A stretch of 64,000 nucleotides of DNA from Nakataea oryzae (GCA_003049435.1 PYSQ01000053.1:1-64000); one strand, 5' to 3'. Counted from the stretch's first letter, positions 9,496 to 21,385 are shown. The notes: generated by a model from the sequence alone, not told the origin. Translations and numbers: made by a program.

Positions 9496-11770
9496 CTAGC
9501 ACTCGAGGTTGGGACAGCCAAGGTTGGTTCCGTAGACGTCGCCAGAGACGCCGGCCAGCTGCAGGACGGCGCCGATGACGCCGCCCATGCCCTCGCCGGC
9601 GATGGCGCCGGCGGCGATGGCGTAGCCGTAGACCTCCCACGACTTGGGGGACCACTTGCGCCAGGCGGCGGCAATAAGGGCTCCCAGCAGGGCGGCGTTG
9701 GTAAAGACGGGGGACGGGGTGACAAAGGACAGGGCGATGGCGCCCCAGTTGGGCAGGTAGCGGCGGTACTTCTCGCGGGGGCCGACGAGGTAGTAGTGGC
9801 GGACGACGACCTGGGCGATGGAGACGGCGCCGAAGAGGCAGGCGGCGATGCCGGAGCTGCGGGGGATGCCGACGCGGGGGTCGGTGACGGCCTGGGTGAC
9901 GGCGGACCAGGCCGAGACGGCCGGGGCGAGGAAGACGCACTTGTCGTCCTTGGTCGGGTGGGTCAGGCACGGGTAGGCGGTGGCGAAGAGGACGAACATG
10001 GAGGGGGCGACCCAGACGGAGACAAAGGTGCCGACGGCCTGGGCGATCCACTGCTTGACGGGCGGGGTGCCGAGCAGGAAGCCGGTGCGGAAGTCCGAGG
10101 TCAGGTCCATGGCGACGGCGGCGCCGCCCGAGGCCATGGAGGAGGCGATGAGGTTGATGCGCTGGGCGTCGTGCAGGGCCATGTGGGCGCCGCTGGTGGC
10201 GCCGCCGATGACGAGCTGCGAGGCCTTGGAGGCGGCCGTCAGCGGGGTCTGGTCGGTGACGGCGCCGATCTGGATGGCCAGGAAGGCGAAGAGGAAGGCC
10301 AGGATGATGGACAGCAGCGACAGGCCCGGGTGCATGCCCCACTGCAGGTCGCAGATGATCATGGTGACGACGGTGGTGACGAGCAGGCCCGAGACCCACA
10401 TCCAGCCGCGCACGCGGTCCTCGGGGCGGGCCGAGTCCTCGACCATGCCGTCGGGGCGGTCGACGTCGGCGCCGGCCTGGCGGGCGAAGAAGGCGCTGTG
10501 CTTGCCCTTCTTCTGCAGAAAGTTGTGGATGCCGACGCAGCCCTGGTGCCAGCCGGCCTTGACGCCGAACCAGATGACCTTGTACTGGATGATGAGCTCG
10601 GCCATGGAGGAGCAGACCATGATCATGACGCCGGGCCACAGCAGCCAGTAGCGGGGCGAGGGCGTCTCCTTGCCGAGCTTGCTGAGGGACGCGAAGCTGT
10701 ACAGGCTGTCCCACTCGGGCTCGTCCGGGTAGACCTGGTGGCCGATGGCCTCGCCGTAGTGCACCAGGGTGGGGCCGATGATGCCCCAGGCCATGAAGGA
10801 GCCGGCGAACATGGACAGGGCGCTGTTGAGGCCGATTAGCATGCCCGAGCCGATAAAGGCCGTGGTCCACTCGAAGAACCAGCCCCACGACTCGATGTTG
10901 AGCGCCCACGACTTGTAGCCGGACCAGATGTGGATCCAGGTGAAGACGTGCCAGTCGTACAGGATGCCGACGGCGTAGTAGGAGCCGACGCGGTGGCAGA
11001 TGGTGGCGACAAAGGTGAAGAGCAGGGCCTTGAGCTTGCGCATGGCGTCGGCGCTGCCGGCGACGCCCGAGTGCATGGAGCGGATGGTGACGGCCGTCGC
11101 CGTGGGCGTGGGGAACAGCAGCCGCAGCTCGCGCGCCACCTGGATGACGAAGAACTTGCGCAGCGGCGTGACGAAGAAGAGGCCGAGGAACGAGCACACG
11201 AGCGTGATGGTGAAGATGCGGCCCATGTCGTCGCGCGGGTTGTCCGACAGGAGCCCGAGGCGGTACATGGCCGGCAGCCCGGCCACGAAGATGCCGCTGA
11301 TGCCGCCCGCGCCCGTCGCCGCCGCCTGCACGATCGAGTTCTCCTGCGGGCCAAAGGCGCCGCCCAGGATCGGGAGGCTGCCGCAGGTGGTGGTCAGGAA
11401 GCGCAGGATGCCGTAGCCTGGGGGTGTTAGTCTGGTTTTGGCCCGAGGCGCTGGTCCTGGCAGCTCACTCACCAAAGATGGCGCCAAACATGTTGGCCGA
11501 AAAGGTAAAGCCCGTCTTGAGGCCGAGGTACAGGTTGGAGGCGTTGACGAGCACGCCCAGGATGATGCCGACAAAGACGGCGCGCACCGTCAGCGGGTTC
11601 TCCTCGTGCGGGATGTTGGGGTCCATGAGCAGCGGCTTGTACAGGTCCTCCTCGGCCGGCTCGCCCAGGTCGACGACGCTGTCCTTCTCGAAGCCATCCT
11701 TGGGCTCGGTCGCCTGCTGCGGCGACTCCTTCTCGTGCAGGGCCTCCTTCTCGTTGACGGTGGTCGCCAT
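9496..11770 (-). CDS. OPT-family oligopeptide transporter
   Basis: Proton-coupled transporter of the OPT superfamily in a cell membrane; substrates in the family are small peptides or metal chelates. Product 739 residues, usual for the family. Seen: an acidic cytosolic N-terminus (about 60 residues), then first helices with TVRAVFVGIILGVLVNASNLYLGLKTGFTFSANMFGAIFG, GAFGPQENSIVQAAATGAGG, about 14-16 hydrophobic segments, GIGSGMLIGLNSALSMF-like packing, and a C-terminal GAIAGEGMGGVIGAVL loop typical of the YSL-like branch. Two exons (11770-11473 and 11417-9496) flank a 55-nt intron with gtgagt donor and gactaac branch site. The substrate is unknown. Confidence 0.92.
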
Positions 11771-11872
11771 GGCTGCGGTTCGGCTTGGTGCCCTGGTTGC
11801 CCGCTGAGAGAGGAGGGAGGGGATGGGTGACGGACGAGGCCCGAGATCGAGGCCAGCAGGGTGGCGCGCCCG

Positions 11873-11880
11873 TTATTTAT
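11873..11880 (-). promoter_or_regulatory. TATA-like box of OPT gene
   Basis: ataaataa on the minus strand, about 105 bp above the ATG. Confidence 0.35.
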
Positions 11881-13390
11881 CCAGCTGGGCCGCCAGCGCG
11901 ATCCCACCGCGGCCGGCGACCGCCCTCCCCTTTTCGGCGGCGGCCGGACCCTTATCCTCCTTCCCAGATGGGACGGTGCCGATGATCGCTGAAGGGGTGG
12001 GTGGGGTCGTGTGCGCCTGTGGGGAGGGCCTGCATGGAAACCCCGGCTTGCACGGCGCGCCCTTTGGAGAGGCGCCGTGTGGGACAGCCCTCTCTCGCGT
12101 CGCCGCGTCGGGCAGGTCTGTCCTTCTGCCCCTGATGGCCCGCGGGCATGTCCATGCCCTTTGTGATCGAATCTCGCACAGGACAAGGGAGCGGGGAGGC
12201 GACCCTGGGCAGCACGCGATCGGGGCCTGCTCCCTTGGCCACACGCGATGCCCCCCGAAAGCACGCGACTCGACCGCTCCAGCCTCAGCAGCACAGACGC
12301 CGAGCGCAACCAAGCGGCCGTTGTTCCCCATCTTTTCCGGCTTCCTGCGCGACAGGGAGTAGTGCAACATGCAGCGTCCATTGGCCGCCAACCACCTGCC
12401 CCTCTTGGCAATCGGCCGATTTTTGTGTGCTGCCCGCCACTCGCCGCCAACCGTCAGGGCCAGCCAATTGGCCTCGGCCCTCGGCTGAGCGGGCTGGGTG
12501 GCCCGTCCATCTCTTGCTGGCCGCCCGTCTGGCCGCCCGTCTGATTGGCGGCGCCGTATATGCTGGCCAATATCGGGCACCCCGCGTCTGGAATGGTCCT
12601 GATCCTTTATCGCCGAGCGCCCGAGTCGAAGTCTGGGGCGCCAATTTTAAACCGCCACCTGCTCCAAGCGATCCTCAGCCCGGCGGGCGGGCGGTCTCGA
12701 ACACGGGCGGCGGGGCGCATTGTCCAATATTAGTGCCAAGATCCAGGAGCCTCCACCTGGCAGATCGAGGGCCGATAAGGGCGAGATGGGAGCGCGGTTG
12801 GGATTAGCAAACAGAAACGCAACACGAGGCCCCTCTCTGCTCCGACCCTCGGCCACGCGCGCCAGGCCTGGCTCGGTCCCGCCTCCATGCGGCTGCTCCA
12901 GTCTCCATGCTGCTGTCCCACGCTGAGCCCGCCGCTCCGCGCCCGACCGCTCGGGACGCACGACTGCGCAGGCTGTGCGTCGCGGCCGACACGGCTGGCA
13001 TGCGTCTCGCGACGTTGGCGTGGCCCGGCCCGTCGAGAACAAGCAAAAGCCACAAGCCTTGCCAAGCCCCCGGCGGCCCAATCGCGACCGGCGTCGGACT
13101 CGACATCCCGAGCTTGGCAGGCTGGGCGATCGATCGCCGAGGCTTGGGTGCATACCGTGGCGCGTGGCACTATTTCCAGACCACGGCGCTGCCCGTGCAG
13201 CGTTGCGCGCTGGCTGCCAAGGCATGGTCGATCCACATCCTTGGCCGTGTGGCAGCTGTGACACGCGCAGTTCATTGGAGGAATATCGCGGGAGCCGTAG
13301 CGGATGCGGATGGCCATCCTGGCAGCAGGTAAGTCCTGGTCGGCGAGTCAGTGCTGCTCAAACAGGTTTTTCAGCAAGCGCATAGCCATA

Positions 13391-13580
13391 CACAAAGATC
13401 ACGTCGGCAGTACAGGGTGCACGCCAGTGCTGCAACAAGATCACGCATGCAGCGTATCCCAGTGCACGCCAGTGCCACAAAGATCACGACTGTAGCACAT
13501 CACAGTGAATGCCAGTGCCACAAGAAAATCACAGTGCACGCCAGTAACAAAGTCGCGCCTGCACAGTCCAGTGGTACAAC
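13391..13580. repeat. Degenerate minisatellite
   Basis: At least four diverged copies of a roughly 28-45 nt unit built around gtgcacgccagtgccacaa and agatcac. It lies just downstream of the small secreted protein gene and is less GC-rich than its surroundings. Confidence 0.7.
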
Positions 13581-13759
13581 AAAGTTGCATGCATTGCCGG
13601 TGACAGCGTCAATCTCCGGCTCAGACTCTATACTATAGATATGTACATCTAACGGCAGCCGACAGCCTGGACCAGGCATGTCAGAGCCAAAAACCACCAA
13701 AACCAAAAACACCCCAAGAATCGAAAATCTCCCCGTATCAAGACACCCATGCGCCACGC

Positions 13760-14302
13760 TTAGCAGCGGATGACCTTGGTGTTCTTGTCGTACTTGCAGC
13801 GGCTGTCGGCGTTGAAGGACAGGTTGATGAAGCCGCCGTCGCCCTTGAGGGTCATGGTGTTGCCGGCGGTCATGTAGAAGCAGTCGTAGTCGGTCTTGAG
13901 CAGGCCCGACTTGAGCTGGGCCTTGATCTTGCCCGCGACGCCGGCCGGGTCCTGGATGTCGTAGCCCATGTTGTAGCAGATGGCGGCCGGGTACTTGTTG
14001 GTGTCCGGGTTCTTGGCCCACATCTCGGCCGAGGTGTCCTTGGTGAACTGCTCGCGGGCCGGCGTCCAGTTCTTGATGCTCTGGATGGTCTTGCCCACCT
14101 TCTGGACGGCGGCGGCGCCGACGGCCGTGGCGACGTCCTTGGCGATGTCCTTGGCCGTCGATATGACGATGGCCGTCAGCTCCTGCTTGAGGTTCTGGCG
14201 CGCCTCGAGCTGGTGCTCGGCGGCGTCCACGGGAGCGACGACGGGCGCGGCGACGACGCCGGCGACGGGGAGGGCAAGGACGAAGAGGGTCTTGAACTGC
14301 AT
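13760..14302 (-). CDS. Small secreted protein, candidate effector
   Basis: 180 residues, single exon. Seen: a signal peptide of about 19-20 residues (MQFKTLFVLALPVAGVVAAP), a short propeptide-like stretch ending LEAR-Q, an alpha-helical Ala/Val/Lys segment, and a C-terminal domain with TPAREQFTKDTSAEMWAKNP, AICYNMGYDIQDPAGVAG, YDCFYMTAGNTMTLKGDGGFINL and four cysteines (AIC, YDC, SRC and the final C) that could form two disulfides. The C-terminal pattern resembles a fungal family of secreted domains (DUF7888, from memory). Function unknown; no catalytic motif seen. It sits alone between gene-free stretches of about 2 kb, a common setting for effector-like genes. Confidence 0.8.
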   Translation of the reverse strand: MQFKTLFVLALPVAGVVAAPVVAPVDAAEHQLEARQNLKQELTAIVISTAKDIAKDVATAVGAAAVQKVGKTIQSIKNWTPAREQFTKDTSAEMWAKNPDTNKYPAAICYNMGYDIQDPAGVAGKIKAQLKSGLLKTDYDCFYMTAGNTMTLKGDGGFINLSFNADSRCKYDKNTKVIRC

Positions 14303-14500
14303 TTTGGCGGTTGGTTGGAGGTGGTTTTTTGTAAAAAAGGGAAGAGTCTGAGGAGGATTGAAGAGAAGGCGACGGCTGTCAAGATGGTATCAAAGACGAA
14401 GGAAAAGACAGTAGGAAAGTGTGTACAGAAAGAGACTGTTGGTCCGAAGGGATGGAGAAGAAAGGAAGCCACACAGCATTGGGGACGGGATGCCGCTCTA

Positions 14501-14507
14501 CTTATAC
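14501..14507 (-). promoter_or_regulatory. TATA-like box of secreted protein gene
   Basis: gtataag on the minus strand, about 200 bp above the ATG at 14302. Confidence 0.4.
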
Positions 14508-14523
14508 GCGACGAGGCCTCGCG

Positions 14524-14690
14524 ATGCCGTCGTCTGGAGGCACGAGCAGGCCCATCGCCAGGCACGCGCCCTGCCGCCTCTGGCACAAACGGGCCCATCG
14601 CCAGGCACAGAGTCGCCCCTGCCGTCGTCTCCTGCATGGCAGCCCCCACGCCAGGCACAGAACGCCCCTGCCGTCGTCTCCATCGCCATC
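14524..14690. repeat. Imperfect 43-49 nt tandem repeat
   Basis: Three diverged units sharing cgccaggcacag and gcccctgccgtcgtctcc, upstream of the secreted protein gene. Confidence 0.7.
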
Positions 14691-14934
14691 TCGCCAGGGG
14701 CTCGTGGCCCCAGATAGTGGAAGCTGTCCCTGGGCGCGCCCAGCCCTGGCGGGCAGTCCAGCACTGCGCCGAGCCTACGGGCGGGACGACCCCCGTCCGC
14801 GCTACATGCCGCTATTCCGAGCCTCGCTGTGGGCGCACTTGCTTGAGGGGCACGCGGTCCACAGCGCGTCTCCATCTTTCCCGCCGCAGAGTGGGTTTTT
14901 TTTCGCAGCAGAGTGCCCTCTGCCCTGTAAACTC

Positions 14935-14961
14935 GGCAGCCACGGCAGCCACGGCAGCCAC
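14935..14961. repeat. 9-nt tandem repeat, three copies
   Basis: Three perfect ggcagccac units. Confidence 0.9.
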
Positions 14962-16468
14962 GGCAAACGGCCAAGGCCCATTCGAAACATGCAGCCCCTG
15001 GCCCCGGCGGGGTCGCCCAGCGCCGGGAAGCCCCGTGAGTCGCAGTGCGCTCAGGCGTCCGGTAGGGCAGTAGGGCCGCCCAGCAGGGCCCCTGGCGGCG
15101 ATCGGCAGCGCTCTCCCGAGTCGCGCCGCATTTTTGCGACCTGGCTGCCGTGGCATGCCGGGTCAACCGACGCACAGCCGCGCGTCCTTTTTCTTTTCCA
15201 GCCTGGTCTCTCCGCCCGCCAGAGGAGCGCGACGGGCAGGCCAAGCTTTGCGCGCGAGTCGACGGCCAAGAAGGGGCAGCCGTCGCGGTGCAAGATGCTG
15301 CGACTCGACGTGCGCGGCGGCGGCGGCCAAGCGAAGCCAAGTTCCACCTCGTGCAGGACCCCGAACACGTGGTCCCCGCCAGCTTTGTCGTGCGCCACGC
15401 CCAAGCAGAGGCCAAGAGCACTGCGACCCACGACGGCAGGCGGACCGTCGCCACCCAGCTCTCCTCGCCCGTTTCTTTTTTTGGGCACGGGAGCGCTTGC
15501 GGCCGCCAGCCCTGCGGCTCGTCAGTCATGCCGACGAACGCCCGAACAAACCCCCCACGGGCTGCTTCTCCATGCATTGATCGAGAACCTTGGGGTTGCG
15601 TCTGGGCTGCGGCTCAGCATCGGGCCCAGAGAGAGCCACCGTTTGGTCCCGGCTGCGTCTTGGAAGCGGAGAAGGAGGCCGCTTGGCGCCCCTGGAGACG
15701 TGCGCTTACGCCACCTGCATCGGTGGGACGGCCTAGGCGGACGGGGTCGCGTCGACGTGACAGGTTCTCTCACGGTGGCAGTCGCAGGGATGGATTCACC
15801 GCTCTCGCGTGTGGGCTTTGGCAGGCTTGGTCTGGCGACGTGCCTTGGGTGCTTAAGAGTCGATGGCATGTCTGGCCGCAACGCTGCCAGAGTGCTGCAG
15901 GATATTCTCGTTGCCGCACAGCTCCCCGTACTGACCAGACTTGCTTGCTCTTGAGCGCCGCTGGCAGAAGCAGAGTTGCAAAGTAGGAGACGCAAGCCTC
16001 GTGCGAGACGAGTCAAGCGCCATCGCCACGACTGCAGTTGTGCCGACGACCCGGAAGGAATCAGGGGTCCTGCTTCTAGCGAGATGGCGCTGCTTGGCAG
16101 TGCCACGTCGCTGTCATCTCGCTCTGAACGAGGCAGCGGGTCTCGACTTGCCCGGGTGTGTCCTGGGTCAGGTCGACAGCACCAGTCGCATCGGCAGAAC
16201 ATAAATACGCCGCTTGCCCATGGAATATCATGTGCCTACAGGAGAACGGTGCTGGCCGAGGTCGCGCGCAAGTTTGTGCCTGCGGCAAAACAGCCTCGAG
16301 GTCGGCACACAAGAATCAGCCGGCTTAGGTATACAATCATGGCGTCTAGATCAGCATATCGAACAAGGACTTTCGCAAAGAGCACAGCCGGCTAGCACAG
16401 ATCTGCATGACTACGTGCCGACAGCACGCTTCAATAGCTAGCGAATTACAAGGCGCCGTCCAGGCCCA

Positions 16469-18191
16469 CTAGACACGCTTCTCAACCTGCGTAATGTCGT
16501 GCTTCTCGCCAGGGACGGTGGCAGAGCCGCTGTCGGCATTGTCCTCGTTGAGCCTCTTGGTTTCCTGAGGGGCGCCGCCAAACAGCTCGTCCATGGCCTC
16601 GAGCGACAGGCCCTTGGTCTCGGGGATGAAGAACCAGACAAAGAAAAACATGGCAAAGGCGAAGCTGCCAAACAGGAGATATGTGCCGTAGCCCATGGTG
16701 AGGAGCATGACGGGGACGGAGCGGGCGACGACAAAGTTGAAGAGCCACTGGGTGGCGGCGGCGTACATGACGTTGATGGAGCGGAAGCGCGCCGACGGGA
16801 TCTCGGACGAGAGAATCCAGCAGACGGGGCCCCAGCCGAACTGGAAGAATCTGTTGCGGGTCAGCGTTTGGGGCGTTTTGAGGGGACGGGGCGGCAGACT
16901 CACGCGGCAAACAGGAAGATGCACACGAGGGCGACGTAGCCGGCCGGGGGCACCTCGTCGCCGTCCTTGGGCGGCAGGACGCGGACGTAGATGCCAATGT
17001 AGAACATGGCGATTCCCTGGGCGATCGAGGTCCACAGCAGCGAGCGGCGGCGGCCGAGCGAGTCGGCCATGAAGAGCAGGAAGGCGATGCACGAGATGAC
17101 CTTGACGATGCCGTAGACGCCGGTGCCCAGCAGCTGGCCCTGGAGGCCCTTGATGCCGAGGTTGCCAAAGATGAGGGGCGCGTACGTGTTGATGGCGTTT
17201 GTGCCCGTCATCTGCTGGCAGATCATGAGGACGATGCTGATGATGGCGCGCTTGCGGTGGATGCTCTGGGTCCAGACCTCCTTGTTGAGGCGCAGCCAGC
17301 TGGCGTCGCCGATGACGCGGCGCTCCTGCTCGAGGGCGTCGGCGATCTCCTGCATCTCCTCCTGGAGGTAGGGGTGGTCGCCGGGCAGGTTGCGGGCGTG
17401 CGACAGCACCTGGCGGGCCTCCTCCCAGCGGTCCTTGCGGGCGAGCCAGCGGGGCGACTCGTTGCACAGCAGCATGGAGCCCAGCAGCAGGAGCGCGGGC
17501 AGGCCCTGGACGGCCAGGGGCAGGATGTACATGGCCTGGGTGCCGACGTGGTGGATGCTCATGGCGTAGTTGACCCAGAAGGCGATCATGCCGCCCGTGA
17601 CGATGAAGAGCTGGTACATGCCGGTGAGCAGGCCGCGGATGGCGCGGGGCGCGTTCTCGGACACGTAGACGGGGTTGATGCACGAGGCGGCGCCGACGCC
17701 GAGCCCCGAGACGAAGCGGCCGATGTAGATGGTGGGCAGGCTGCCGAGCGCGGCGGCCTGCATGATGACGCCGGCCAGGATGATGGCGGCGGTGCCGACG
17801 AGGCACCACTTGCGGCCGAAGCGGTCCGTCACGGGCGACGCGACGATGGAGCCGACGAAGCAGCCGGCCTGGAGGACCGACACGATGTTGGACCCGAGGT
17901 CGGCGACCAGGGGGCCCTTGGGGTCCGAGCCGAGGCCGAAGTCGCGCATAAAGGGCGGCATGACGATGACGCCGCCGATGACGGACGAGTCCCAGCCGAA
18001 GCACATGGCGCCGAAGCAGGCCTGCGCGATTGTTAGCGGCGCACGGCGGCGGCACCCGGCCGCGGGCGAGACGGGAGACCTACCGAGACGGCCAGCAGGT
18101 AGACCCTCCATCCGTAGATCTCGGGAGGGTCATGCCGCATGGCATCGTTCCGCACCAGCTTCTCCAGGATCTTGACCGACGTTTTCCCCAT
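16469..18191 (-). CDS. MFS sugar porter (hexose/quinate permease type)
   Basis: Twelve-helix major-facilitator sugar transporter of the cell membrane, 535 residues. Seen: YGWRVYLLAVSACFGAMCFGWDSSVIGG in helix 1, DRFGRKWCLVG in loop 2-3, ESPRWLARKDRWEEA after helix 6, QQMTGTNAINTYAPLIF in helix 7, DSLGRRRSLL in loop 8-9 and PETKGLSLEAMDELF after helix 12. Three exons (18191-18084, 18021-16904, 16850-16469) flank introns of 62 and 53 nt, with gtaggt and gtgagt donors. The first exon is short, and MGKTSVKILEK is the natural start. The helix-1 pattern is closest, from memory, to quinate permease and high-affinity hexose carriers; the substrate is not determined. Confidence 0.93.
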
Positions 18192-19728
18192 CGTGGCGGC
18201 TTGTGAATTATGCTGGCGTTTCGCCAAAGAGGGTCAGTAAGGGGCGGCCGAGTCGGCTGGGACGCAGTCTGCCGCAGGAATGGCAGAGCGGACAGAGACG
18301 CGGGTGGGAGGGAGCAGACGGCCAGGCAGGTGGCCGGGGAGGCGGCCCTTGATATACCGGCTGCCGGTTACCATGCCAGAAAGCTACTCAGTGCGGGATA
18401 CGACGTGCAGTCTTCTTTTGGACGGGGATGGGTGTGTTTGTTCCCCACACATCCAACCGAGCAAAACGCCGACGGCAGGGAGGCGAGGGAAAACTGGGCC
18501 CACATGGCGTCGCCTGCAGGCTGCCGCAGCCGTTATTGCTGCTGGATGCTCTGCCACGGCCATCCCAACCGAGCCGTACATCTCCTCCATGAAGCACCAG
18601 CTCCTGAGCCAAGCACCGAGTGTGGAGTTGGAGACGGAGATGGGAGGGTCCAGATCCAGGCGCCAGGACTGCTGGCCTCTACCCCAACCACATCTGTTTA
18701 GCTTTTCCTGGGGATTTGGGGAAGCGCGCATGCAAGGACGACCGGGGACCCCAGGAGCTCGGGGCGGGAAGAGATTTTCCACAAACCAGAGGCCGCTCCT
18801 TCAGCCTCCGCAGCTGCCTTGTGCCCAGGGCCATCGAGGGCCGACGTGGGGTGCGAAATGGCCGTCGAGCTGACCGCCAGGACGGCGGACGGCTGACGGC
18901 GAGACGGCGAGACGATGGCGACCATGGCAGACGGCGCGGCCACGGCGGACGTCCTGCTAAGCAACTCGTCAAGACTCCAAGACGGCAACTGGGGCGGCCC
19001 AAGGAAGCCAATTCGAGGCGCTCGCTGCTTGCGCGTGCCCAAGACCTGATTCCGGGCAGGCCAAGCTTGTCGCATTCCGGGCTTTTAGCCTAATAAAGCG
19101 GGGTTGCAGCGCTGCACCGTGCGGTTGACGGCGGGCATGGGTGGGCTGGCCGGCCACGAGGTGTGGGAGCCCACGAGCCGTCGCTGGCGCCAAGCCGCGC
19201 GACTGGGAAATGCAAACGCCCGGCAAAAGGACCACAAGAGCCTCGAGCGGACGACGTCGCGAGCGGAAAGCCGTCGGCCCCCCCGCGCGCAAATCGGCAT
19301 AACCCACCCCCCAAAAAAGCTGGGGACTTGGGGCGCCCACGGGGAAGCGCTCGAGTTCGTCGCGATGGGGACGCGAGGTGGGGAGCGGGGCCGGCCTTGG
19401 GGAAGCGAGCGGGCAAGGGTCAGCGCTCCAGCGCTCAGATGGCGCGGGCAGTCGCGTGAGCCTGTTTGCTGTCAGACTGCAAGCGACAGATGCTGACATG
19501 GAGTGCGAGCGTGAGCCGCCGCGAGAGCCAAGCCTTCGCTCCATCGGCTGGCACTCGAGCGGCTGGCATTCGAGCGCCTGTAGCCCTAACCCTGGCCCCT
19601 CGCAGGACCCCCATTGGCGGGATGCATTTTTCCGCGTTTTCCCGCCAATCACGGCGGCGCGCGCTGGACTACAAGTGCCAGCTCGCCGAGGCAGCGCGAT
19701 CCTGACGGGGGCGACCACGCATCGCCAA
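18192..19728. other. Gene-free stretch, about 1.5 kb
   Basis: Between divergent genes, so it probably holds two promoters. It contains a 15-nt tandem duplication near 19546. No coding signal seen. Confidence 0.5.
19546..19575. repeat. 15-nt tandem duplication
   Basis: Two copies of ggctggcaytcgagc differing at one base, about 155 bp above the BNR gene ATG. Confidence 0.85.
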
Positions 19729-21155
19729 ATGTCTGCCTCGGCCCCCCTGAGCGACCCCGTGGCCACCGTTCTGGGCCCAGACCCTTGGCGCCGGGCCTGC
19801 GTGCTCAACGGCAACGCGTTCCAGCAGGACGCCATCGCCTCGCTCGGCGGCTGGCAGTACGCCGTCTTCTACAGCCCGCTGCGCGGCGCCGCGCACGAGC
19901 CCGTCTTCGTCCACGTCGCTCGCCGCAGGCTGCCCGCCGGTCCGTGGGAGGTGCTCGCCCTCGACGACTACCCGCAGACCGTCGACGACGGCCACAACAC
20001 GGTCCAGCTGGGCATCTGCGCCGGCGACGGCACCATCCACCTGGCCTACGACCACCACTGCGACGTGTGAGTGTGCGAGTCTGCTCCTCGGTCCTCGTCC
20101 CCTCTTCCAACGGGTCTGACGGCGATCCGCACAGCCTGCGCTACCGCCGCTCGGTCGAGGGGGTCGCCTCGGACCCCGAGCGCTTCGCCTGGACGCCCGC
20201 GCTCTTCGGCCCGACGCTGGACCACCTGCCGGGCCTGCCGCGCGAGCACGAGCACTTTGGCTGCGTGACGTACCCGCGCTTCGGCCCGGCCGGCCGCGCC
20301 GGCGCCGACATGTTCCTGTCGTTCCGGACCGGCAAGGCCGGGCTGGGCGACGACCACCTGTACGTCTACCGCGCGGGTGACGGCCGCTTCGACTTTGTCG
20401 GCACCCACCTCGTTGGCGTGAAAAACAACCCGTACGTCCACGGCATGGACCGCGACGGCGGCGGCCGCCTGCATGTGACGTGGGTCTACCGCGGCTTCGT
20501 GCCCTACGACGGCTGGGACGACCCGCTCGACACCAAGCACAAGCGGCAGGCCGGCCCCAACGGCGCCGAGAACAACCACGACCTGTGCTACGCCTACAGC
20601 GACGACGACGGGCGCACGTGGCGCAACACGCACGGTGCCCTGGTCGCCGACCTCGGCACGGGTCGTGGCGTGACGCCCGACGCGCCGGGCCTCGTCGTCT
20701 GGCCCGTCCCCAGGGGCTCCGGGCTGACGAACCAGGAGAGCCAGGCGGTCGACGCGGACGGGGGCGTGCACGTGCTGAACCGGACGCTCGACGAGCGCGG
20801 CCGCCCCACGTGGCGGCACTTTTACAGGGAGCCCGCCACGGGCGAGTGGAGGCGGCACACGGTCGGCGCCGCCGGCGGCAAGCGGGGCCGGCTCGCGGTC
20901 GGCCGGTCGGGCGACCTGTTTGCCGTCCTGCCCGACCCGGACGTGTCCGTCTTCCGCATCCTGCGCGCCGCCAAGCGGGACGGCTACGCCGAGTTCCGGC
21001 AGGTCTGGCAGGGCGGCGGCCTGTCCGGCGAGCCCCTCGTCGACGTCGGCAGGCTGCAGGCCGACGGGGTCCTGTCCGTCTTTGCGAGGCGGGACGCTGG
21101 CGACGGCAAGGAGGTTGTCGTCCTGGACTTTGAGCTGGCAACACTTGATGCGTAG
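19729..21155 (+). CDS. BNR_4-type beta-propeller protein, candidate polysaccharide lyase
   Basis: 452 residues in two exons (19729-20066 and 20135-21155), with a 68-nt intron (gtgagt donor, gcacag acceptor) and junction DVLRY. Seen: NGNAFQQDAIASLGGWQYAVFY, DDGHNTVQLGICAGDGTIHLAYDHHCDVLRYRRS, YVHGMDRDGGGRLHVTWVYR, ENNHDLCYAYSDDDGRTW and TNQESQAVDADGGVHVLNR. These are repeated blades with D-G-x-x-H signatures, as in the BNR_4 family. Some family relatives are polysaccharide lyases (ulvan lyases and rhamnose-glucuronate lyases); that function here is inference. No signal peptide is visible at MSASAPLSDPV or in the upstream frame, which is odd for a secreted lyase. Convergent with the oxygenase gene, with 230 bp between stops. 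Confidence 0.85.
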
Positions 21156-21385
21156 TCTGGTGCTCTTGCTGCTGGGTCTAGACAAGTGGACTATCACGGG
21201 CAGATTCAGTGCTTCGCAATGCCATCCATTCGTAAAGGCGCCCCAGCCTCCTAGTCAGTATACTACGTAGTGCAGTAAGATGCAAAGGGTCATGCACGCA
21301 TCAGCCGCTCGGCACGGCCTGTCAAGGATCAAAGGTTTCGCATCGAGTGCTCGAATTTACAAATGCTCAACCCACACGCCCTCGG

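Larger units (their letters stand above)
11771..13759. other. Gene-free stretch, about 2 kb
   Basis: Contains the OPT promoter (TATA-like box near 11873) and, at the right end, a degenerate minisatellite. Several overlapping open frames exist on both strands, but none has conserved motifs, intron signals or the codon bias of neighbouring genes. I see no gene. Confidence 0.5.
14303..16468. other. Gene-free stretch, about 2.2 kb
   Basis: Holds the promoter of the secreted protein gene and two tandem repeats. The long open frame at 14419-15954 (+) has no conserved motif and a composition unlike the real genes. Nothing else is supported. Confidence 0.5.

Noticed and set aside
14419..15954. 511-codon plus-strand open frame in the gap before the sugar porter
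   Set aside because: No family motif, spans tandem repeats, rich in Arg/Ser/Pro, and overlaps equally long frames on the other strand.
19584..19593. Telomere-like ccctaaccct
   Set aside because: Only ten bases, single occurrence, inside an ordinary promoter region; not evidence for a telomere or an internal telomeric array.
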